The notes beneath the pieces were generated by a model, which made no database searches, had not been told where the DNA came from, and saw nothing but the letters and a program-made list of their open reading frames with translations. A DNA stretch of 13,595 nucleotides, taken from the NCBI GenBank assembly GCA_964420145.1, contig CAYQRB010000024.1:1-13595 (forward strand), given 5' to 3'. Origin of the DNA: JAJTYI01 sp964420145 (GTDB lineage Bacteria; Patescibacteriota; Dojkabacteria; B142; OLB20). Position numbers and translations under genes: made by a program. Below are positions 1-6,936 of the stretch, piece by piece. Numbering within the stretch: the first letter of the stretch is position 1; each line of letters opens with the position of its first letter.

Positions 1-1737
1 CATACTGTTACTGGCGGTAGGATGCTTGGTGGACTAGAGAAGAAAGTGTACCTCATCAAAGACGAATGCCATATTGCTACCAAGAATCTGGATAACTTAT
101 CGGAGCAATTTTTTACTAAAATCTATAATTTTTCTGCTACACCAAAACTCTCTCGTGGGCAACACCCAGATATAGAGATCAAAAACGAGATGGCTGTGAA
201 TGCAAAACTCATCAAAGATATTGAACTAATCGATGATCCTGATATAAAAGTCGCAGATGCTATACAAAAATTTACAGAAGTAAAAAAGGATTATCGCAAT
301 CTGCTTGGGGTAAACCCATGCCTGATTATCCAGATTAGCAACAAAGACAAGGCTGATGCAGAGATAGCAGAGATTAAAAAAGAGTTAGAGAAGGCTGAAT
401 ATGTGGACTTAAAATGGATGCTGATTGTAAATGATGAAAAACAGTGCGATACGAACGATATATTTAAGGCGAAAAAGTTACCTGTGAACAAATGGAAAGA
501 CTATGCCAAAGAAAACGCAAGTACCATTGATATCATCATTTTCAAAATGGTGATCACCGAAGGGTGGGATATTCCCCGTGCGTGTATGCTCTATCAAATA
601 CGAGATAGCAAGAGCAAACAACTTGATGAACAAGTGATGGGACGAGTACGACGAAACCCGCGACTACTGGATTTTGAGACATTATCGGAGGAAGCACAAA
701 GACTTGCTATGACCGCTTGGATTTGGGGGATTGTTCCCGAGGATTTGCAAAAGAGTTTTGGTGTAAAGCTAAGGCAAGACAGCACTATGATTACTGATGA
801 AATCAAGATCAAAACTACGCGTCTTAAAACTCTTACCAAAAAAGCTGATTTTGACCTTATAACATTTTTGAAAAAGCAATCTACTGCATCTGCTCCAAAT
901 TCTATTTTTTATTTGTGGAGGGATTTTATAAAAGCTGAAAATGGTGTGCGAGGAATGGGAGAAAAATATGCCAGTGATTATGCAAAATGGAGGGAGTTTA
1001 CTGAAAATATTGAAGCGGTGGCAAGTGAAAGTAGTCATTATGTGAATGATTATGAGAAAAGTATGGAAGTAGTGACAGATGATAATGGAAAAGAGGTTGA
1101 GGTATCTTTTGCCCTAACTTCACACTACACAGACAATGGCAATTATGTAGATATTGGTGATTGGGTATGGAAGCGAACAGACGGAAAAGAAAAATTTTCT
1201 TTTGATAGCGAAGCGGAACGAGCGTGGACAAGCATATTAAAAGATCTTGTAAAAGATGATGTGATGACTGAAGATGGACGGGTTGGTAAAAGAGTAATCG
1301 TTGGCAAGAAGAATCCAAAAGCCGGAAAGGTTAATTTGTTCGGTGAAAAAGAACCGGGGCTTTTAGAGGCAAAACAAATATATCTGTGGGGGAAAAACTA
1401 TGTAGCGAACTCACCAATAAAATTCGAGTATTATCTTGGTGCACTACACTCTTCCTATCCAGATTTTGTGATGAAAGATAGTTTCAATCGAGTACATATT
1501 TTTGAAGTGAAGAGTGTAAACATATCATCCAACATAGTTGGTGGCTTTGATAATAATATCTATAAGATCAAACTCGAGGAACTAAAGAAAGCGTATAAAC
1601 AGGCATCTAAACTAACCGACCAGATATTTTATTTGCCGATTTTGCGAGATGATAGTTGGCGGATCTTCCAGTATGTTGCAGGTAATGAAAACACTTTAAC
1701 AAAAGACGAGTTTGTGAGTTTTTGCAAGAGCAATTAG
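1..1737 (+). CDS. Type III restriction endonuclease Res subunit, 5'-truncated by window edge
   Basis: The frame is open from base 1, so the gene starts before the window; the first internal ATG at 22 is not its start. About 578 codons are present, with stop TAG at 1735-1737. Counting codons from base 1, superfamily 2 helicase motifs run in order: motif II DECH at 21-24, motif III SAT near 45, motif V EGWDIP near 187, and motif VI QVMGRVRR from 211. The C-terminal third has a PD-(D/E)xK nuclease signature, with Asp488 in YPDF and Glu502/Lys504 in EVK. Known for the family: Res subunits translocate on DNA with ATP hydrolysis and cleave only in complex with the methyltransferase Mod. Walker A (motif I) and the N-terminus are missing, consistent with truncation by the window edge. 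No mod gene is visible; it may lie upstream. All motifs seen are intact, so the enzyme is probably active. Confidence 0.93.
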   Translation, partial: HTVTGGRMLGGLEKKVYLIKDECHIATKNLDNLSEQFFTKIYNFSATPKLSRGQHPDIEIKNEMAVNAKLIKDIELIDDPDIKVADAIQKFTEVKKDYRNLLGVNPCLIIQISNKDKADAEIAEIKKELEKAEYVDLKWMLIVNDEKQCDTNDIFKAKKLPVNKWKDYAKENASTIDIIIFKMVITEGWDIPRACMLYQIRDSKSKQLDEQVMGRVRRNPRLLDFETLSEEAQRLAMTAWIWGIVPEDLQKSFGVKLRQDSTMITDEIKIKTTRLKTLTKKADFDLITFLKKQSTASAPNSIFYLWRDFIKAENGVRGMGEKYASDYAKWREFTENIEAVASESSHYVNDYEKSMEVVTDDNGKEVEVSFALTSHYTDNGNYVDIGDWVWKRTDGKEKFSFDSEAERAWTSILKDLVKDDVMTEDGRVGKRVIVGKKNPKAGKVNLFGEKEPGLLEAKQIYLWGKNYVANSPIKFEYYLGALHSSYPDFVMKDSFNRVHIFEVKSVNISSNIVGGFDNNIYKIKLEELKKAYKQASKLTDQIFYLPILRDDSWRIFQYVAGNENTLTKDEFVSFCKSN

Positions 1738-1890
1738 ATGGTGTACCAGTTTTCAACTAGCAGAAAATTTGGGAAGTGTCAGGAAATGTCCAAAATCTTA
1801 CCCATATTTCTCCACGAAACCTATTTTCTGTAGGCGGGAAGAAAGTTTTAAATATACTCTCTTGAACTATAAAATTAATTTCAAAAGTTA
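1738..1890. other. Intergenic spacer after the restriction gene
   Basis: This short AT-rich spacer shows no convincing terminator; the best stem is a 4-bp CCTA/TAGG pair around 1820-1834 with no U-tract. A weak -10-like TATAAA at 1868-1873 precedes the following small ORF but has no good -35 partner. Confidence 0.4.
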
Positions 1891-2091
1891 ATGAGAAAAA
1901 ATGCTCCTGAAAAACTAATGGATAATAATTCTCTAAACAATAATAAGAATTTAATAAAAATTATGGAGAATCTTCCCGATGGTGAAACTTCAAAGGATTT
2001 ATCCGAAGAAATGAGACCCAAAGTAGCTTCGCAAATACCTAGTATAGGCTATAGCGGAATAGACCAAGCACAACAATTGCGAGAAATTTGA
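1891..2091 (+). CDS. Possible small protein, 66 aa, unknown
   Basis: This ATG-to-TGA frame encodes 66 polar residues rich in Asn, Lys and Glu, with no hydrophobic segment and no motif I recognise. A TATAAA at 1868-1873 sits about 17 nt before the ATG, which would give a very short leader like other genes here, but there is no Shine-Dalgarno sequence and the -35 is poor. It lies between the restriction subunit and the DUF6624-like gene, in the same direction as both. An extended -10 promoter directly after it suggests the next gene does not depend on it. It could be a real small accessory protein or a chance frame in AT-rich DNA; comparison with relatives would decide. Confidence 0.35.
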   Translation: MRKNAPEKLMDNNSLNNNKNLIKIMENLPDGETSKDLSEEMRPKVASQIPSIGYSGIDQAQQLREI

Positions 2092-2117
2092 GTACTCCGA
2101 TATAGCAGTTTCTCTTT

Positions 2118-2126
2118 TGTTATAAT
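2118..2126 (+). promoter_or_regulatory. Extended -10 promoter for the DUF6624-like gene
   Basis: TGT followed by a perfect TATAAT (2121-2126) makes an extended -10 element. No good -35 is found 16-18 nt upstream, which is common for extended -10 promoters. Transcription would start near 2133, about 25 nt before the ATG at 2158. Confidence 0.6.
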
Positions 2127-2157
2127 TGAGGGAATTACTTTTTATTGATTTATAGTG

Positions 2158-2610
2158 ATGTCTATAAACCTCAAACTAGAAAGTCTTTATTTAGAAGATA
2201 AAGAGGATCGAAATAAGTTTAAAAGAGGCACAATCTCAGAAGAAACACTAAGCAAAAACGACACGAAACGCCTAAAAAACCTAAAAGAACTACTAGATTC
2301 TGGTAAGATAGATTTAGAAGAGATATGGAATCTACACTACTGTACACTGTTACTACATCATTCGGACAATATAGAGGATGTTAAAAAAGCCCATAATCTT
2401 GCTAAAAAGGCGGTAAAGATGGGCTCTCAAGTTACTAAATGGCTTTATGTTGCAACTCTCGATAGGTCTCTAGTAATGCAAGGGAAAAAACAAAAATTTG
2501 GTACCCAGTTTCAAATAGTAAATGGGAAAAAGGTTTTTGCTCCAACAGATGGCACTATTTCAAAAGAAAAGAAGATAGAGTTTGGGGTTCTGACTGGGTA
2601 TGACTTCTGA
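2158..2610 (+). CDS. DUF6624-like protein, 150 aa
   Basis: This is a small soluble protein of unknown biochemical role, with no signal peptide or membrane segment. Its second half reads like proteins of the DUF6624 type: a helical stretch with a paired His-His (LLLHHSDNIEDVKKAHNLAK), then DRSLVMQGKKQKFGTQF, then a lysine- and glutamate-rich tail ending GVLTGYDF. The DR.L..QGK.QKFGTQ string is the most distinctive part and is what I recognise. The ATG at 2158 is preferred; an in-frame GTG immediately before it (2155) is an alternative. No Shine-Dalgarno sequence is present. It stops with TGA at 2608-2610, which argues against TGA recoding in this organism. It converges on the M20 peptidase gene with only 33 nt between the stops and no visible terminator. 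The family assignment is from memory of motifs, not a search. Confidence 0.72.
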   Translation: MSINLKLESLYLEDKEDRNKFKRGTISEETLSKNDTKRLKNLKELLDSGKIDLEEIWNLHYCTLLLHHSDNIEDVKKAHNLAKKAVKMGSQVTKWLYVATLDRSLVMQGKKQKFGTQFQIVNGKKVFAPTDGTISKEKKIEFGVLTGYDF

Positions 2611-2643
2611 ATAAATGTTTTCCCTTAAGTTTGTAACTGCTTT

Positions 2644-3714
2644 CTAATTATTGGAATTAAGTGATAATAAAAAGTCGTTAAGTATCTCTCTATATTTATG
2701 CATACTATTCAAACTAATCCATTCTTTATCAGTTCCTATTCCTCCTCCAATCGGACCAAATTCTATACCGGGGCAACCAACTTGTGTAAAATGTCTGGCA
2801 TCAGATGAGCCTTGTGCTCCATATAGCTTGACCGGTTTGTGTATGTGTTTTGAAGTAATCTTTTTAAGTTTACTTAAATATGGATTAGTAGCGGAAGTAT
2901 ATAGAGGCGGTTCTTTTACAAGTACTTCTAATTTAAATCCCTTTGGTAGGAGGCTTTTTATATTCAGTAGTATCGTCTTATTATCTTCCGGTAGGTAGCG
3001 AATATCTAGGGATATATTACAATCATCTGGTATTTTATTGAAGCTTTGATTTCTGGTCTCAATACTGCTTAAATTTATACTAGTCTTCCACACTTCATCT
3101 GTGGGGATGGGGTATGCTTTTTGTAATTCCATTAAAAATCCTTGCATTTTCCATATAGCATTTTCCCCTCTCCACGGGTAAGCTCCGTGTGCAGTTCTTC
3201 CTTTTGTCGAGATTTTAAGCCATAAAATACCCTTAGCTTCATTTACGATATTAAAGTTTGTAGTTTCTCCAGCTATAACAAAATCACTACAAACTCCTTC
3301 ATCTATCTGATATTTCGTACCATCGAAACCACCGACTTCTTCATCAGTTACCAATTGTAACCCTAGTGGGTAGTCAACTTTTTCGGCAATATCTTTGAAA
3401 GAGGATACCAAACAGGCGACATTTCCCTTCATATCCATAGAGCCAACACCATAGAGTTTATTTTCCTTGATCACTGGATTATATTGACTTTCTTTTCCTG
3501 GTATTACATCTAGATGTCCATTCAGAAGCACTTTGAATTTTTTAGGTCGTTTTTTTGTATTATAAATCAGTAAACTTTCTACTTTGTTGCGGTGAAATCG
3601 TTCAAAATGAAATCCTGACAATTGATGCAAGCACAGATCGAGGGCTTTCTTTAGTTCTTCAACATTTCCCGGGTTGGTATTAAGTTTTATGAGATCTTTT
3701 GTTAATTTAATCAT
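2644..3714 (-). CDS. M20 family metallopeptidase / deacylase (ArgE/DapE/CPG2 superfamily)
   Basis: This 356-residue zinc-dependent amidohydrolase would hydrolyse a peptide or N-acyl bond; the substrate cannot be read from sequence. Family landmarks are in order: metal ligand His67 and Asp69 in GHLDVIPG, bridging Asp94 in GSMDMKG, catalytic Glu125 with Glu126 in TDEEVGG, Glu150 in AGETT (usually GEPT), and His176 of the dimerisation domain in GRTAHGAYP. The last metal-binding His, expected four residues before Glu331 in the GPIGGGIGTDKEW segment, is Gly327. The start ATG at 3714 is chosen because it overlaps the stop of the upstream gene in ATGATTAA (8-nt overlap) and gives a normal family N-terminus; the frame is open to 3765, but those extra 17 residues lie inside the upstream gene. 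The overlap predicts translational coupling. No signal peptide is seen, so it is likely cytoplasmic. The length is slightly short for the family. Confidence 0.88.
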   Translation of the reverse strand: MIKLTKDLIKLNTNPGNVEELKKALDLCLHQLSGFHFERFHRNKVESLLIYNTKKRPKKFKVLLNGHLDVIPGKESQYNPVIKENKLYGVGSMDMKGNVACLVSSFKDIAEKVDYPLGLQLVTDEEVGGFDGTKYQIDEGVCSDFVIAGETTNFNIVNEAKGILWLKISTKGRTAHGAYPWRGENAIWKMQGFLMELQKAYPIPTDEVWKTSINLSSIETRNQSFNKIPDDCNISLDIRYLPEDNKTILLNIKSLLPKGFKLEVLVKEPPLYTSATNPYLSKLKKITSKHIHKPVKLYGAQGSSDARHFTQVGCPGIEFGPIGGGIGTDKEWISLNSMHKYREILNDFLLSLNSNN

Positions 3715-5719
3715 ATTGTTTTGGATAAATTGGCAACCAGTGTGTTTTGTTATTACCGTGAACATTGTTTTTAGCTCCTTCCCATGTATCTAGTGGCATT
3801 GCAGATCTGAAACCACCCATAAACCTTACCTTCCCATTAACTATAGAGAAGAAGTTGCGGTCAATAACAGCCATGGGGACTCCATTTATAATGAATATGG
3901 GATTATCTAGTTCGGGTTGTAAGATATATGGTCCTCTTCTTTGTATCTCCGCAAGTATTTTTCGAAGACCTCTTATGTCAGGTAGTCTCAAAGTGTGATG
4001 TCCATAAGCCCCATATGAGTGTAGCATAGGCTTTAATCTTACACCCCGTGTTTCATTTTCGAGTTCTTGGACATCTATACCGCGTAAAGCCAAATGTTCT
4101 GCCAGTTCTGGTGCGATTAGATGTCCAGGTGACACACCTTCTAAAATCTTCTGTATTGTTTTCAAAGATTTCTGTTGTAGTTTATTGTCTTTATGAGTTA
4201 ATAACTGGAGACCAAAAATATCCGCAACACTTTTTGTGGGTGTATTTAATTCCTCTTCTGAAAGAATACCTAATCTTTTTAATTCCTCTATCCCTTCTTG
4301 CGAAAAGACCTCTGTAAGTGGAAAATTCTCTAGTATACTAAGATAGGTAGCCCTATCAATATCTGCTATTAGTGAATCTTGTGTAAGGTTCGGATCTTCT
4401 GATTGTCCGCTATTTATTTTCCCAAAAGGACGGAGAGTTCTATCGTAGACAGTTTGTTTAAGTGTTGTATTGTAGTATGTAGGCTTGGGTAAGAAACTTT
4501 TCAATTGTTGTAATACTACTTCTCTTAGAAATCCTTTTGAATATATACGGTTAAAGCCTCTTACATCTGGAATTTCTAAACCCATTCCCATTTTTTCCAT
4601 ATACCCCTTAGTATCGTTTATCATATTTTCTGGTAATGTATCGGGACCATCAATATTTAATGTTAAAGAATACATTTTTATAAATCTTCTCATCTTCGTG
4701 TCATTAAGTAAAGATTGTGGAGTTGCTGAACCAGGGTCTTTAAGTTTGCTTACCGGATCAGAAGACCGTACAACAAATAAATATTCACTGTCTTCTCCTT
4801 GCTCTAAACATTGTCTATGATATTCCTGTAATTCCTGAGGACTAAATACACGGTCAAAGCCGGTTAATCGTTCTACTTCAGAATCTGGTAGTTCTTCCTC
4901 TGGTAATTTCCCAAATTCTTCTTGCTTAATAGCGTCGTATTTCTGCTCTGTCACGGCTACCACTGCTACTTTCTTGCCAGTAGTTGCTCGTATATCAGAT
5001 AGAGACTCTCTGAATTGTGTATCAAAAAGGCTGGGTGAATCATTGTCTCCAGGAAATAGTCGTCCTAGGAGTTGGTACATTGCCAGTGAGTTTTCGAACT
5101 CATAAATCAGTCCTCTTAAAATTTCACGCACATCATCAACAGGAAGATTTTGTACTTCTTCTAGAAAGCTTGGTGGTAAGGCACTCATATCTATTTGTAC
5201 CATCAAGTTCGTCGGGTTTCCATTTTCATCTAAGACATACTGGTAATCAGTATCCCACTCTCTATTAGCGTCAACCAGAGATCTAAATGCATCATTATAT
5301 TCTTCATATAGTTGGGTTAATGCTTCAAGTACTTTTGGTGGATAATATGTCTCAATCTCAGGTACACTAATAAACGGACCTTTTGTTGATTCTACCCGTA
5401 ATCCTTCCCTTTCATAAATAGGCATACTAACTTCATAATCTATACCTGTGTGTGGTGGGGAGGAAAGTGCTCCTTGCACATATGAAGGATATGTAGATAT
5501 TTCTCTTGTTGCCACCCCGTATCTAAGCAGTCCACTAGGTGTTGGAGGAAAGGTGTTGGACACTACTATTATGGGAGATACAACACTTACTGGTTTTTCT
5601 GCTAGTAATCTTTCGCGTGCTTGATGACCAGCATAAGAAAGGTGGTAGGGAGATACTTTTTCTGGTGAAGGTCCCATTGTATCAGGAATTGTAGGTATAT
5701 CAGGTTGATTTGGATCCAT
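3707..5719 (-). CDS. Unrecognised 670-aa protein with a putative ATP-grasp C-terminal domain
   Basis: I do not recognise the whole protein. The C-terminal 110 residues read like an ATP-grasp core: VRLKPMLHSYGAYG with Lys563 in the position of the ATP-binding lysine and glycine loop; a helix; then GPYILQPELDNP, the usual hinge strand; then IDRNFF (Asp620), GGFR (Arg638) and KNNVHGNNKTHWLP (Asn651/652). The last part resembles the GG-R...GG-KDTW ending of circularly permuted ATP-grasp proteins. A middle segment, KKVAVVAVTEQ followed by an acidic stretch and FSPQEL, could be a pre-ATP-grasp Rossmann-like unit. If correct, it would be a carboxylate-amine ligase. The N-terminal 100 residues are proline-rich, with no signal peptide. 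Start choice: ATG 5719 lies 12 nt after an intrinsic terminator; an in-frame ATG at 5779 with GAGG six bases upstream would add 20 aromatic-rich residues. The downstream M20 peptidase overlaps it by 8 nt. Confidence 0.75.
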   Translation of the reverse strand: MDPNQPDIPTIPDTMGPSPEKVSPYHLSYAGHQARERLLAEKPVSVVSPIIVVSNTFPPTPSGLLRYGVATREISTYPSYVQGALSSPPHTGIDYEVSMPIYEREGLRVESTKGPFISVPEIETYYPPKVLEALTQLYEEYNDAFRSLVDANREWDTDYQYVLDENGNPTNLMVQIDMSALPPSFLEEVQNLPVDDVREILRGLIYEFENSLAMYQLLGRLFPGDNDSPSLFDTQFRESLSDIRATTGKKVAVVAVTEQKYDAIKQEEFGKLPEEELPDSEVERLTGFDRVFSPQELQEYHRQCLEQGEDSEYLFVVRSSDPVSKLKDPGSATPQSLLNDTKMRRFIKMYSLTLNIDGPDTLPENMINDTKGYMEKMGMGLEIPDVRGFNRIYSKGFLREVVLQQLKSFLPKPTYYNTTLKQTVYDRTLRPFGKINSGQSEDPNLTQDSLIADIDRATYLSILENFPLTEVFSQEGIEELKRLGILSEEELNTPTKSVADIFGLQLLTHKDNKLQQKSLKTIQKILEGVSPGHLIAPELAEHLALRGIDVQELENETRGVRLKPMLHSYGAYGHHTLRLPDIRGLRKILAEIQRRGPYILQPELDNPIFIINGVPMAVIDRNFFSIVNGKVRFMGGFRSAMPLDTWEGAKNNVHGNNKTHWLPIYPKQYD

Positions 5720-5730
5720 TTGTAATATAT

Positions 5731-5760
5731 AAAAAAAATAAAAAACCGCCTTTTGGCGGG
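5731..5760 (-). terminator. Intrinsic terminator in the leader of the ATP-grasp-like gene
   Basis: Read leftward, CCGCC (5759-5755), loop AAAA, then GGCGG (5750-5746) forms a perfect GC stem, followed by a long U-tract (six U, one A, then eight U; 5745-5731). This is a canonical Rho-independent terminator. It sits between a leftward promoter at 5864-5892 and the ATG at 5719, so it acts either as an attenuator for the gene pair or as the end of a short RNA. Confidence 0.85.
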
Positions 5761-5857
5761 ATAAATAAATTTCAAACATTACAATCCTCGCCGAGTTAAC
5801 GGTTGCTAAAGAGGATAATAATGAATGAACTAAAACTTTGCATAATAATAAAAAATT
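5741..5857 (-). ncRNA. Candidate attenuator leader RNA / cis-regulatory RNA
   Basis: A transcript from the promoter at 5864-5892 would start near 5857 and end at the terminator near 5741, about 115 nt. It contains a hairpin with arms ATCCTC (5816-5811) and GAGGAT (5789-5784), enclosing a smaller CCG/CGG stem (5802-5800 with 5793-5791). The 3' arm holds GAGG, which lies six bases before an in-frame ATG at 5779, so the hairpin would hide that ribosome site. The terminator hairpin follows. I could not match it to any riboswitch class I know. It could be a ligand-sensing leader, a translation-coupled attenuator, or a short independent RNA. Confidence 0.5.
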
Positions 5858-5863
5858 TTGTTG

Positions 5864-5892
5864 ATTATATCAGTAGATATTTAATCATGCAA
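5864..5892 (-). promoter_or_regulatory. Leftward promoter for the leader and ATP-grasp/M20 pair
   Basis: On the minus strand, TTGCAT (5892-5887) is followed after exactly 17 nt by a perfect TATAAT (5869-5864), which is also preceded by TGA, making an extended -10. The start of transcription would be near 5857. This is the best-scoring promoter in the window by eye. Confidence 0.65.
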
Positions 5893-6225
5893 TATAATTA
5901 CTGATTTTCCCGGATTTTCTTAATCAACGCTATATATAATCTAAGACTAGACTTAAATATATTTAAAAATAAAAACTTATCTTTTGCATACTCTCCCCTA
6001 TCACTCGGTTCAATGTTATCTATAGTTGATATTTGAGGATTAAGGGCAGTCAGGTCGTTCACATCCTTTCTTCTACGGGAAAGCTAGGAATTTAAGATAT
6101 AGGGTTGTCTTAGAGTTCAGAGGTTTTATATTTTCTATTACTTGTTTTATACGGCTATATTCTTCTATAGTTTCTAATCTAGCACACAAGATGGATTTCG
6201 GCTTCCGGTACGAGCACCTGTTTAT
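5893..6225. other. 333-nt region without a confident gene
   Basis: This stretch separates the leader promoter from the stop of the membrane protein gene. I see no tRNA, rRNA or known structured RNA in it. On the minus strand, the frame of the membrane protein reopens after its TAA for 50 codons without a Met (6225-6073, including LETIEEYSRIKQVIENIKP), and a second frame is then open from 6083 to 5898. No strong hairpin, tandem repeat or terminator is seen. Confidence 0.4.
5898..6062 (-). CDS. Doubtful small ORF, 54 aa, GTG start
   Basis: This minus-strand frame runs from GTG at 6062 to TAA at 5898. Its product has an acidic middle (IEPSDRGEYAKDKF) and a hydrophobic-basic C-terminal helix (LFLNIFKSSLRLYIALIKKI). 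An AGGA lies only one base before the GTG, too close for a normal ribosome site. The frame is open back to 6083, overlapping the end of another open stretch that runs in a different frame from 6225 to 6073. The two together could be a frameshifted remnant of one gene of about 100 codons, or chance. I recognise no family. Confidence 0.22.
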   Translation of the reverse strand: MNDLTALNPQISTIDNIEPSDRGEYAKDKFLFLNIFKSSLRLYIALIKKIRENQ

Positions 6226-6774
6226 TTATTGGTTATCTTTTATAGCTTTATTTTTAACTATTAGGGAACGGAGAGATACAGATAAAAGTAGCAATAAAAC
6301 GAGCAGATGGAAATATAAATTACTAATTTGAGGTTTGAAAACCATATCAAGGAAAACAATCAAAATGATTGTGGTGTCTAGGTGTAATATAAAAATCAGA
6401 TTTCGATGAGTACGGAAAAACTCTTCCTTGTTATCCTTTTTTGTAAAAGAAGTTATCTTTTTAGATAATTTGGGAATGATAATCCCCCCTAATATAAAAG
6501 TAACAAATGTTCCAAATAGAGCAAATACTATCCAATAATCAGAAAAAGATATTCGTTTACTTATGTTTACTAGAGTGATACCCGAGATTAGTGTGAGTAG
6601 AGAGGCAGGGATAAAGATCTTTTTTGATAACCAGTCGATAAGGTTTACTGATGTGAATATCTGATCTGTATTATTACTTTTTTGTGATTTGGAGTTAATC
6701 AACCCCACTACAATACCTGCACCAAACCAAAGTGCAAATCCAAGTAGATGTAGAAATAATAGTATTTTAAACAA
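6226..6774 (-). CDS. Small integral membrane protein, DUF2269/CopD-like, 182 aa
   Basis: This inner-membrane protein has five predicted helices at about residues 4-26, 52-72, 80-101, 124-145 and 152-172. The first helix carries His9 and Trp16 in LHLLGFALWFGAG, and the fourth ends LDMVFKP after a basic RTHRN turn. Both features resemble DUF2269-type and related CopD-superfamily membrane proteins, whose function is poorly known; the conserved His suggests possible metal or haem contact, but that is inference. The start is TTG at 6774: an in-frame TAA lies 13-15 nt upstream and the next Met is residue 144, so no ATG start is possible. No Shine-Dalgarno sequence is seen. It is divergent from the PBP gene. 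Its stop is followed by more than 300 nt without a clear gene. Confidence 0.7.
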   Translation of the reverse strand: MFKILLFLHLLGFALWFGAGIVVGLINSKSQKSNNTDQIFTSVNLIDWLSKKIFIPASLLTLISGITLVNISKRISFSDYWIVFALFGTFVTFILGGIIIPKLSKKITSFTKKDNKEEFFRTHRNLIFILHLDTTIILIVFLDMVFKPQISNLYFHLLVLLLLLSVSLRSLIVKNKAIKDNQ

Positions 6775-6795
6775 GGTAGTTATTAATTAGCCGAG

Positions 6796-6924
6796 TGTAA
6801 TACAAATGATAGTGTTTGTAAATATTCTGCTTAATTTTTATTAAAATCTTTGTATTACATTGGCTTCGAAAGAGATTGTTTCCTATTGATAATTTTCTAT
6901 ATCTATCCGTTTTCGAATACAAAG
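6796..6924. repeat. Dispersed inverted repeats in a divergent promoter region
   Basis: TGTAATACAAA (6796-6806) is the exact reverse complement of TTTGTATTACA (6849-6859). TACAAA (6801-6806) also pairs with TTTGTA (6815-6820), and CTTTGTATT (6848-6856) is the reverse complement of AATACAAAG (6916-6924). The last copy overlaps the position of the -35 of the PBP promoter. The arrangement of four related sites between divergent genes suggests a repressor or activator operator. Confidence 0.45.
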
Positions 6925-6936
6925 TAATATGATTTT

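Noticed and set aside
1820..1834. Terminator after the restriction gene (CCTA/TAGG stem)
   Set aside because: The stem has only four base pairs, is AT-rich, and is not followed by a U-tract.
2605..2610. TGA recoded as glycine or tryptophan, as in some CPR lineages
   Set aside because: TGA ends the DUF6624-like gene right after its expected C-terminus, and the conserved genes here show no internal TGA.
3715..3765. Longer N-terminus for the M20 protein starting at 3765
   Set aside because: The 17 extra residues lie wholly within the upstream gene in another frame and do not fit the family N-terminus; ATG 3714 makes a coupled overlap instead.
4048..4317. Plus-strand ORFs within 3765-5268 opposite the 670-aa gene
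   Set aside because: They are antisense shadows with no family features, while the minus-strand frame is long, continuous and protein-like.
5741..5760. The GC hairpin as a terminator for rightward transcription
   Set aside because: The U-tract exists only on the leftward strand; to the right the sequence is GATAAATAAAT and no rightward gene ends here.
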